Assembly (NCBI RefSeq): GCF_032051575.1
Contig: NZ_DAMBYD010000008.1
Coordinates: forward strand, 62,001 to 126,000
Reading direction: 5' to 3'
Length of the DNA: 64,000 bases
Source: Aminipila sp032051575
GTDB taxonomy: Bacteria; Bacillota; Clostridia; Peptostreptococcales; Anaerovoracaceae
Under the pieces are notes generated by a model, which searched no databases, was not told the origin of the DNA, and was given only the letters and a program-made list of their open reading frames with translations. Numbering within the stretch: the stretch's first letter is position 1; every line of letters starts with the position of its first letter. The position numbers and the translations under genes were made by a program. Below are positions 18,058 through 24,566 of the stretch, piece by piece.

Positions 18058-18068
18058 TAGGTTCGACA
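18038..18068. promoter_or_regulatory. Two inverted Spo0A-box-like sites
   Basis: TGTCGAA occurs on the plus strand at 18038-18044 and on the minus strand at 18062-18068 (TTCGACA on plus). The core matches the 0A-box consensus. Relative to the kinase promoter, one lies in the spacer (repressing position) and one next to the -35 (activating position). Confidence 0.5.
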
Positions 18069-18153
18069 AAAGCAGACAATTTACTACTACTTTTATTTTT
18101 GAAAATGATGTATAATACTAATCAATAATGCATTTTGAAAGGGAAAATAAAAA

Positions 18154-18456
18154 ATGATTACAAGTAAACAAAGAAGTTATCTAAGAAGTTTGGCTCATAG
18201 CCTAGAACCATCTGTATATTTAGGCAAAAGCGGGCTTACAGATAACGTTATTAAAGAGGTAGATGTTAACCTTGAAGCTAGAGAACTAGTAAAGGTAAAA
18301 CTTCAAGAGGGCTGCAGCCTTGAGCCTAAAGATGTTGCAAACCAAATTGCAGAGCAGCTAGGGGCAGAATTTGTCCAAGCCATTGGCAAGAAGTTTACTC
18401 TTTATCGGGAATCAAAAGAAAATAAACAGATTGAACTTCCTAAAGCTAAAAAATAG
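18154..18456 (+). CDS. yhbY: YhbY-type ribosome assembly RNA-binding protein
   Basis: This 100-residue CRM-domain protein belongs to the family that binds pre-50S ribosomal particles. Typical blocks are LTSKQRSYLRSLAHSLEPSV-like at the N-terminus, the GKSGLTDNVIKEVD motif with the conserved glycine-rich turn, and a final strand VQAIGKKFTLYRES. AAAGGGA precedes the ATG, and a TATAAT -10 candidate lies at 18111-18116. It is followed 11 nt later by truA, so the two RNA-related genes likely form an operon. Confidence 0.93.
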   Translation: MITSKQRSYLRSLAHSLEPSVYLGKSGLTDNVIKEVDVNLEARELVKVKLQEGCSLEPKDVANQIAEQLGAEFVQAIGKKFTLYRESKENKQIELPKAKK

Positions 18457-18467
18457 TGGTATAGCTT

Positions 18468-19271
18468 ATGAAAAATATATTACTGACAATAGAATATGAT
18501 GGGACTTCTTTTGCCGGATGGCAGAAACAGCCTGAAAAAAGAACGGTTCAAGGGGAATTAGAACGGGTGCTTAGTATAGTTTGCAACTGTTCTATTCAAG
18601 TAAATGGAACAAGCCGGACGGATGCAGGTGTTCATGCCTTAGGGCAGCGGGCCAGCTTTAAAGGAGATTTTGGTATCCCCACGGACAGACTTATGCTTGC
18701 AGCTAATAATATATTAGCTGGAGGTATGAATTCTATTGGCAAAATTGGAGATTTGAGAATTACTTCGGCAAAGGATGTACCAGAGAACTTTCACGCTAGA
18801 TTTGATGCAAAAGGGAAAAAATATGTCTATAAAATCTTAAATTGTCAAGAAACGCAAATTTTTAGCAGAAATCTAGTCTATCAAGTGAGAAAAAATCTGG
18901 ATGCAGAGGCTATGAAGCAAGCCGCAGCCTATATTGTAGGAACTCATGACTTTAAATGTTTTCAAGCGGCGGGCGGCGAAGAAAAAAAGACTACAGTTAG
19001 AACGATATACAGTCTTAATATTAATGAAGGAAAAACAGAGACAGGTCAAAAGACTCTTTTATTAGAGGTTAAGGGTGATGGATTCTTATATAATATGGTT
19101 AGAATTATTACAGGGACCCTGGTGGATGCGGGCTTAGGAAAGATTAATCCTGAAACCTTACCAGAAATCATTGAATCCAAGGAAAGGCAAAGGGCAGGTC
19201 ATACTGCGCCACCGCAAGGCCTGTATTTGGCAAAAGTTTACTATAACCTTGAAGATTTGATTTGTCTTTGA
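18468..19271 (+). CDS. truA: tRNA pseudouridine(38-40) synthase TruA
   Basis: TruA isomerises uridines 38-40 in the anticodon stem-loop of many tRNAs. The 267-residue protein has the catalytic Asp in SRTDAGVHALGQ, the domain start NILLTIEYDGTSFAGWQ and the late motif GDGFLYNMVRIITGTL. The length is typical. It lies just after yhbY. In many Gram-positive genomes truA sits with ecfT/ecfA or ribosomal genes; here it does not. Confidence 0.97.
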   Translation: MKNILLTIEYDGTSFAGWQKQPEKRTVQGELERVLSIVCNCSIQVNGTSRTDAGVHALGQRASFKGDFGIPTDRLMLAANNILAGGMNSIGKIGDLRITSAKDVPENFHARFDAKGKKYVYKILNCQETQIFSRNLVYQVRKNLDAEAMKQAAAYIVGTHDFKCFQAAGGEEKKTTVRTIYSLNINEGKTETGQKTLLLEVKGDGFLYNMVRIITGTLVDAGLGKINPETLPEIIESKERQRAGHTAPPQGLYLAKVYYNLEDLICL

Positions 19272-19334
19272 TACAATAGATAGGTTAAGATAAAAATGCT
19301 TTTCTAAGAATAGCAGAATTCTGGAGGAATAAAG

Positions 19335-19784
19335 ATGGAAAGACCTAGTTGGGACGAGTATTTTATGGGAATAGCAGCTTTAACTGCACAGCGCTCAACT
19401 TGTTTAAGACGGCAGGTAGGTGCTGCAATCGTATGTGACAAACATATTGTAGCTACAGGATATAATGGTGCCCCTAGAGGAATAAAGCATTGCGAAGAAA
19501 GAGGCGGATGTCTAAGACAGAAGCTGAGTATTCCCTCGGGGGAAAGACATGAACTGTGTATGGCACTTCATGCAGAACAAAACGCTATAATTCAAGCAGC
19601 AACTCTTGGACAAAGCATTGAAGGTGCGACTATATATATTACACATCAGCCTTGCGTTATTTGTGCAAAGATGATTATTAATGCTGGAATTGAGAGAATT
19701 GTTGTTAAAGAGGGGTACCCTGACGAATTATCAATAGAAATACTAAAAGAAGCGGGACTTAAAATAGAAAAGATAGGGGATTAG
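19335..19784 (+). CDS. dCMP deaminase (ComEB-like)
   Basis: The enzyme deaminates dCMP to dUMP for dTTP synthesis and belongs to the zinc cytidine/deoxycytidylate deaminase fold. The 149-residue protein has the catalytic HAE motif (ALHAEQNAI) and the zinc ligands PCVIC. Additional conserved Cys and His residues (KHCEERGGCLR) form the second zinc-binding insert typical of dCMP deaminases. GGAGGAA precedes the ATG. It opens a cluster with cell-wall sugar genes, starting 8 nt before the sugar-phosphate transferase; this linkage is common in Clostridia. Confidence 0.94.
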   Translation: MERPSWDEYFMGIAALTAQRSTCLRRQVGAAIVCDKHIVATGYNGAPRGIKHCEERGGCLRQKLSIPSGERHELCMALHAEQNAIIQAATLGQSIEGATIYITHQPCVICAKMIINAGIERIVVKEGYPDELSIEILKEAGLKIEKIGD

Positions 19785-19791
19785 ATTAATC

Positions 19792-21081
19792 ATGGTTTTT
19801 TGGATAGCATTTTTAACAGCTTTTGTGCTGTCAATTATTTGTACGCCTATGGCGATTAAACTGGCACCTATGATTGGTGCAGTGGATATACCAAAGGATT
19901 CAAGGCGTATGCATACAAAGCCAATGCCTAGATTTGGTGGGTTGGCTATATTTATAGGTGCAATGGTATCTATATCATGGGTAACATGGTATGGTTGGCC
20001 GATACTGGAACAACAATTTCAACAAATGGGAGCGATTATATTAGAACAGCCTACAAGACATATGCTAGGAGCACTTTTAGGCGGTACATTGATATATATA
20101 TTAGGTGTCATAGATGATTTGAAAGGAATGCCTGCAAAGGTGAAATTTTTAGGACAGGCTCTTATTGCTTGTGTTCCTTATGCTTTTGGAGTAAGAATCC
20201 AATTTGTAACAAATCATTTTGGTTCGAGTTTCGGGGATACACATAGCTATTTTGCAGGGGCCTTGTGCTTTTTTATAACTATAATCTGGATTGTGGGTAT
20301 TACCAATACGGTGAACTTAATTGATGGTTTAGATGGACTGGCTTCCGGCGTAGCAGCTATTTCTTCTTTATGCCTTGCGTATACAGCATACATTCACGGC
20401 TCATATTTGCCAGCGCTTGCGATGCTTGCTTTAGCAGGGGGGGCACTAGGGTTTTTACCTTATAATTTTCATCCTGCTAAGATTTTTATGGGGGATGGAG
20501 GTTCATTATTCTTGGGATTTATGTTAGCGACCCTTTCTATAGTAGGTCCAGTAAAAGGCGCGACTATCATGGCTGAAATAATTCCGGTACTTGTTCTTGG
20601 CCTGCCGATTTTTGATACTGCTTTTGCCATCTTTAGGAGATTAGTGAACCATAGACCTATTATGGAAGCAGATAAAGGCCATCTTCATCACAGACTTATG
20701 GCAGCAGGACTGGGGCAGAGAAGAACCGTTCTTACTCTATATGGTATAAGTGGTGTAATGGGTGTAGCAGCAGTTCTTTTTAGCAGAGACTTGTTTGTAG
20801 AAACAGCAGGTCTTATTGGTATAGCGGCTATGTATATCTATGTATTTTTGACGGATGCAAATAACTGGAGACTGCAGATAAAAGCAGTAAATATTGCTCA
20901 CGAAGAAAAGCAGCAGAAAAAAATGGAAAAGAAATTAAAAACTATAAATATAATAGAAGATATATCAAAAGAAGATGTATGCGGAGTAGGCGAATGCATG
21001 GAAGATGAATGCACAGAAGATGAATCTAAAGAAGATGAATCTAAAGAAGATGTACCGCAGGAAGATGGGTCAAAGGAATAG
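19792..21081 (+). CDS. Undecaprenyl-phosphate GlcNAc-1-phosphate transferase with acidic repeat tail
   Basis: This polytopic membrane enzyme of the TagO/WecA/MraY family transfers a sugar-1-phosphate, usually GlcNAc, to undecaprenyl phosphate to start teichoic acid or other surface glycan synthesis. It shows about 11 hydrophobic segments and the family motifs VIDDLKGMPAKVKF, NLIDGLDGLASG, FMGDGGSLFLGF and the HLHHRL loop. After the last membrane segment a cytoplasmic tail of about 70 residues is rich in Lys then Glu/Asp. It ends in five 5-residue units such as EDESK, encoded by 15-bp tandem repeats (21001-21075). The tail is not part of the family core. The next gene makes UDP-ManNAc, consistent with wall polymer synthesis. 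Confidence 0.93.
   Translation: MVFWIAFLTAFVLSIICTPMAIKLAPMIGAVDIPKDSRRMHTKPMPRFGGLAIFIGAMVSISWVTWYGWPILEQQFQQMGAIILEQPTRHMLGALLGGTLIYILGVIDDLKGMPAKVKFLGQALIACVPYAFGVRIQFVTNHFGSSFGDTHSYFAGALCFFITIIWIVGITNTVNLIDGLDGLASGVAAISSLCLAYTAYIHGSYLPALAMLALAGGALGFLPYNFHPAKIFMGDGGSLFLGFMLATLSIVGPVKGATIMAEIIPVLVLGLPIFDTAFAIFRRLVNHRPIMEADKGHLHHRLMAAGLGQRRTVLTLYGISGVMGVAAVLFSRDLFVETAGLIGIAAMYIYVFLTDANNWRLQIKAVNIAHEEKQQKKMEKKLKTINIIEDISKEDVCGVGECMEDECTEDESKEDESKEDVPQEDGSKE
21001..21075 (+). repeat. 15-bp tandem repeat in the coding 3' end
   Basis: Five 15-bp units begin GAAGATG. Units two and three (21016-21030 and 21031-21045) are identical, GAAGATGAATCTAAA. They encode the acidic pentapeptide repeat at the end of the sugar transferase. 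In-frame unit gain or loss would change only tail length. Confidence 0.85.
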
Positions 21082-21093
21082 GAGAGTGTAACA

Positions 21094-22200
21094 ATGAAAG
21101 TAATGACTGTCTTTGGAACAAGACCAGAAGCCATAAAGATGGCACCTTTAGTAAAAAAGCTAAATGAAACAGAGGGAATAGAATCTGTACTTTGCGTAAC
21201 AGCGCAGCATAGAGAAATGCTGGATCAGGTATTGGAACTATTCCAATTAACCCCTGATTATGATTTAAATATAATGAAGCAAAACCAAACAATCAGTCAG
21301 ATTACTTCAAATGTGTTAATTGGGCTTGAAGAGGTATTAAAAAAAGAAAAACCAGACGTAGTGTTAGTCCATGGAGATACAACAACTACTTTTGCAGCAG
21401 GGCTTGCAAGTTTTTATCAGCAGATAAAAGTAGGTCACGTAGAAGCAGGGCTTAGAACGTATGACAAGTATTCCCCTTACCCTGAAGAAATAAATAGGGT
21501 ATTGACTGGGCATATTGCAGATTTTCATTTTTCGCCTACAGAAAGAAACAGAGTTAATCTTTTAAAGGAAGCAATTGATGACGACAATATTTACATAACA
21601 GGAAATACTGTAATAGATGCACTTCTGGAGGTTGTTGACAAACCTTATCAGTTTGAGGATGAAACACTTAAACATATTGATTTTGATGGCAGACGTGTTA
21701 TTACTGTAACTTGCCACAGAAGAGAAAATTTAGGGGAAAATATGGAACATATTTTCGGAGCAATTAGAAAAATTGCAGAAGAATTTCATGATGTAGAAAT
21801 TATCTACCCTATGCACATGAACCCAAAAGTCAGAGAAACAGCAAACAAGATTTTAAATGGAATGGAAAGAGTTCATTTAATTGATCCATTACAGTATCAG
21901 CCTTTTGTAAATCTTATGGCTAAATCTTATTTTATTATAACCGATTCAGGTGGAATGCAGGAAGAAGCTCCATCCTTGGGAAAACCAGTGCTCGTGGTCA
22001 GAAAAGAGACAGAGAGGCCAGAAGCTGTTGAAGCAGGAACAGTTAAGTTAGCAGGTGTTGAAATGGAAACCATCTACAACATGTCTAAACAACTTTTGAC
22101 AGACAAATCCGCTTATGAAGCTATGGCCCATGCTGCGAATCCGTATGGAGACGGGCACGCATGTGAAAGGATTGTTGACATATTAAAGAAGAAACTTTAG
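21094..22200 (+). CDS. wecB: UDP-N-acetylglucosamine 2-epimerase (non-hydrolysing)
   Basis: The enzyme interconverts UDP-GlcNAc and UDP-ManNAc, the donor for wall teichoic acid linkage units and other glycans. The 368-residue protein begins MKVMTVFGTRPEAIKMAPLV and has VHGDTTTTFAAGLA, HVEAGLRT, EEINRVLTG, CHRRENLG and SGGMQEEAPSLGKPVLV, all family hallmarks. It lies 12 nt after the undecaprenyl-phosphate transferase and shares its pathway. The symbol mnaA is also used for this gene in Gram-positive bacteria. Confidence 0.96.
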   Translation: MKVMTVFGTRPEAIKMAPLVKKLNETEGIESVLCVTAQHREMLDQVLELFQLTPDYDLNIMKQNQTISQITSNVLIGLEEVLKKEKPDVVLVHGDTTTTFAAGLASFYQQIKVGHVEAGLRTYDKYSPYPEEINRVLTGHIADFHFSPTERNRVNLLKEAIDDDNIYITGNTVIDALLEVVDKPYQFEDETLKHIDFDGRRVITVTCHRRENLGENMEHIFGAIRKIAEEFHDVEIIYPMHMNPKVRETANKILNGMERVHLIDPLQYQPFVNLMAKSYFIITDSGGMQEEAPSLGKPVLVVRKETERPEAVEAGTVKLAGVEMETIYNMSKQLLTDKSAYEAMAHAANPYGDGHACERIVDILKKKL

Positions 22201-22205
22201 TAACC

Positions 22206-23552
22206 ATTGAAAATAAATATTTATTCAAAAAACTAGCGGTTATAGCTCTCCCAATAGCAGTGCAGAGCTTAATCGCTTCTTCATTAAGTCTGGTAGATAA
22301 TTTAATGGTTGGAAGCCTTGGAGAAACTGAATTGGCAGCTGTGGGCATATCCATACAGATGTATTTTATACACTGGATGGTAATGTTTGGGTTTACCAGT
22401 GGGGCTTCAACCTATATGGCCCAGTTCTGGGGAGTTAAGGACTTAAAAAACATAAAAAAAACTACAGGGCTAGCAGTATGCATATGCTTTTCTATTAGTG
22501 TAGTTTTTTTTACTATTGCTATGTTTTTTCCGCATATGGTAATGCGTCTGTTTACAGATATACCAGAATTGGCTGAATTAGGAACCGGATATGTTCGAAC
22601 AGGTGCGTTTACTTTCCTTACTATAAGCATTACAGTACCCTTTACCGCAGCGCTTAGAACAACTCAGCAGACACAATTACCGCTTTATATAAGCATATTT
22701 GTATTTACTACCAATACTTTTTTAAATTATGTATTTATATTTGGAAATTTTGGAGCTCCGAAGCTAGGGGTAGTGGGTGCTGCATTAGCTACACTTATTG
22801 CAAGATGCTTTGAACTTCTACTAATTCTATTTGTGGTATTTGGCAGGAAAAACATAGTAGCCGGGCATTTTTCAGAGTATTTTGGGTGGTCAAAAGAGCT
22901 TGTAGGCCGAATTGTTAAAAATGCTGTTCCAACAACGATGAATGAAACTTTATGGAGTGTAGGGACTGCCATGTATGCAGCAGCTTATGCTCGTGTAGGT
23001 GTTACAGAATATGCAGCAGTACAAGTAAGTAACACAATTAATAATTTATTTGTAATGGCAGCTTTCAGTGTCGGTGATGCTACACTGATTCTCGTTGGAC
23101 AGAAACTAGGAGAAGGAAGACTAGATTTTGCTTATGAACTCGGGAGAAAACTCCTGCATGTAGGTGCGGCTTTAGGTATTGTCTTCGGGGGGCTGCTTAT
23201 AATCTGTGCAAAACCTATCATAAGCTTGTTTGATTTAACTCCGGAAGGACAAAAGTATACATTTTATGTTTTGATTGTATATGGACTATTTATGTGGCTT
23301 GCAGTGTATAATGGAATCAACATAACAGGTATTTTAAGGTCTGGAGGAGACACAATCTTCGCTATGGTTACTGAAATGGGTTCCATCTGGCTTTATGCGG
23401 TTCCTATGGCATTTCTATCAACTTTAGTCCTGCATCTGCCAATTTACTTTGCGGTATTACTGGTAAAGACTGAAGACCTTATAAAGTTTTTTATATTACT
23501 TAAGCGGTTCTGGTCAAAAAAATGGGCTAAGAATGTAATACACGATATATAA
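22206..23552 (+). CDS. MATE family efflux transporter, start codon unclear
   Basis: A 12-helix multidrug and toxin extrusion transporter, driven by Na+ or H+. Family-like sequence begins at ENKYLFKKLAVIALPIAVQS and continues through LVDNLMVGSLGETELAAVGIS. No ATG, GTG or TTG precedes this conserved first segment in frame; a stop codon lies at 22176-22178. The first ordinary start is GTG at 22260, which would cut away half of helix 1. I give the rare ATT at 22206 as the likeliest start. The coordinate is uncertain, the family is not. The gene follows wecB with no gap and ends before a terminator. Confidence 0.8.
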   Translation: MENKYLFKKLAVIALPIAVQSLIASSLSLVDNLMVGSLGETELAAVGISIQMYFIHWMVMFGFTSGASTYMAQFWGVKDLKNIKKTTGLAVCICFSISVVFFTIAMFFPHMVMRLFTDIPELAELGTGYVRTGAFTFLTISITVPFTAALRTTQQTQLPLYISIFVFTTNTFLNYVFIFGNFGAPKLGVVGAALATLIARCFELLLILFVVFGRKNIVAGHFSEYFGWSKELVGRIVKNAVPTTMNETLWSVGTAMYAAAYARVGVTEYAAVQVSNTINNLFVMAAFSVGDATLILVGQKLGEGRLDFAYELGRKLLHVGAALGIVFGGLLIICAKPIISLFDLTPEGQKYTFYVLIVYGLFMWLAVYNGINITGILRSGGDTIFAMVTEMGSIWLYAVPMAFLSTLVLHLPIYFAVLLVKTEDLIKFFILLKRFWSKKWAKNVIHDI

Positions 23553-23589
23553 GACATACATATAAAAGCAAAATAATTAAACAATAAAA

Positions 23590-23626
23590 ACATAGTTTGC
23601 CATAATTCAGTGAACTATGTTTTTTT
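23590..23626 (+). terminator. Terminator after the MATE gene
   Basis: ACATAGTT (23590-23597) pairs with AACTATGT (23613-23620), with A-run before and T-run after. It is a moderate intrinsic terminator that could work in both directions. Confidence 0.75.
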
Positions 23627-23804
23627 ATTTGTGAAATGGGTAACAATAAAATCATTTGAACTGCATCTTTACAAGTTTGTTGTGACTAAGGACGTAAAAT
23701 AAAATAAAAGCAATTAATTTGCTCATGATAGTTTTTGCATATGATTGAATAAAAATAAACTATCAATGCAAGTGTAACCCGAGAATTTCAATCATCATGA
23801 GAGA

Positions 23805-23817
23805 TTTTTCGACAAAA
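23805..23817 (-). promoter_or_regulatory. Spo0A-box-like site before the V-ATPase operon
   Basis: TTTTTCGACAAAA is the reverse complement of TTTTGTCGAAAAA, which contains the 0A-box core TGTCGAA. It lies about 49 nt upstream of the -35 hexamer. Confidence 0.5.
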
Positions 23818-23853
23818 GTATGCAATATACATCAAAAAATTTAGGAACAATTC

Positions 23854-23881
23854 TTTACATTCAGAAAATTACAAGTATAAT
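23854..23881 (+). promoter_or_regulatory. Promoter of the V-ATPase operon
   Basis: TTTACA (23854-23859), a 16-nt spacer and TATAAT (23876-23881). The same two hexamers with the same spacing precede the F-ATPase operon. Confidence 0.75.
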
Positions 23882-24162
23882 ATTAAGTATATTCATAATT
23901 GTATATTGGGGGAGAATCGTTAATTTACCATATATAGTTTTTATATGAACTGAATTTCCAGTTGCTAACAATAAGTTTATTCTTGCAAGTTTATTTTCGA
24001 TTAAATTTTTAATCTTTTTTTTTAATAATATAATAATAACAACAAGTGAATAAATTCTGACGATAGATAAAATTACCCGTTTCCATATGATCATTCTGTG
24101 GCAGGTATAAATCATAAATGGGTGCTTTTACTATATATAAATAGGCGGTAAGGAGTTTTGCC

Positions 24163-24228
24163 ATGGGTCTTAAGCCTACAAATACAAGCATAGTTGAAGT
24201 TATGAACATGGCTGCATACAGACTTTAG
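24163..24228 (+). CDS. Small ORF (21 codons) ahead of the V-ATPase genes
   Basis: An ATG at 24163 has a perfect AAGGAG at 24150-24155 with a 7-nt spacer. The ORF starts MGLKPTNTSI and ends NMAAYRL before TAG at 24226-24228. The stop is followed at once by GAGGTGATAAA and the ATG of the first V-ATPase gene, so the ORF ends where the next ribosome binding site starts. I do not recognise the peptide. It could be a leader peptide coupling translation to the operon, or a small accessory subunit. It has no membrane segment. Expression is inferred only from the ribosome binding site and position. Confidence 0.5.
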   Translation: MGLKPTNTSIVEVMNMAAYRL

Positions 24229-24239
24229 GAGGTGATAAA

Positions 24240-24566
24240 ATGTCTCTTGAGCAAATCAAGGTAATTAAAGATATGGAAGAGAGCGCCGATAAAATTCGCA
24301 AAGAAAGTGTAGAAGAAAGCAAACGATTATTGCAGAAGGCCAATCAGAGGGCTAACGAGATTATTCAAGCCGCGAAAATAAAAGGAGAGCTATCGTACAA
24401 AGAAGTTATTTCTGAAGCTGAAACTGAAGCGCAGCTCGCTTATGACAAAATTATAAGTGAGGCGGAAGACCAGTGTAAGACTATACTGTCAACTGCAACT
24501 GAAAAGTTAGATGATGCGATTTCAGTAATTGTAGGGAGGGTAGTGAAAACAAGTGGCAATAGTTAA
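24240..24566 (+). CDS. V-type ATPase peripheral stalk subunit (NtpF/AhaH-like)
   Basis: The 108-residue protein is almost entirely charged heptad-like helix (EESADKIRKESVEESKRLLQKA, then repeated Ala/Glu/Lys), as expected for the long coiled-coil partner of subunit E in the peripheral stalk of A/V-type ATPases. AGGAGGTG precedes the ATG. It overlaps the subunit I gene by 14 nt and is first in the operon, the place this subunit usually takes. Low-complexity coiled coils limit certainty, but position makes it convincing. Confidence 0.85.
   Translation: MSLEQIKVIKDMEESADKIRKESVEESKRLLQKANQRANEIIQAAKIKGELSYKEVISEAETEAQLAYDKIISEAEDQCKTILSTATEKLDDAISVIVGRVVKTSGNS

Larger units (their letters stand above)
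23671..23881 (+). promoter_or_regulatory. V-ATPase upstream regulatory block (copy A)
   Basis: Four short elements occur here and, in the same order and spacing, before the F-ATPase operon: ACAAGTTTGTTGTG (23671), TTGCTCAT (23718), TTTTTCGACAAAA (23805) and the promoter TTTACA-N16-TATAAT (23854-23881). Distances are 47, 87 and 49 nt here against 48, 85 and 50 nt there. The total length is 211 nt in both. Confidence 0.75.
23553..24162 (+). other. Long intergenic region and leader before the V-ATPase operon
   Basis: After the MATE terminator (23590-23626) comes a 211-nt block (23671-23881) that matches in layout the block before the F-ATPase operon, including a Spo0A-like box and a promoter. 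From the predicted start near 23888 a leader of about 275 nt runs to a small ORF at 24163. The leader contains an A+T-rich hairpin GATTAA / TTAATC (23999-24014) followed by nine T, a possible weak attenuator. Short minus-strand open frames here have no ribosome binding site support. Confidence 0.6.

Noticed and set aside
22160..22210. Programmed -1 frameshift joining wecB to the MATE gene
   Set aside because: The run near 22184-22194 does not fit an X-XXY-YYZ slippery heptamer, and wecB ends at its normal length.
23861..24209. Two minus-strand open frames in the V-ATPase leader
   Set aside because: A+T-rich, no ribosome binding sites, and they cover the promoter and leader of the operon; no protein family is recognisable.
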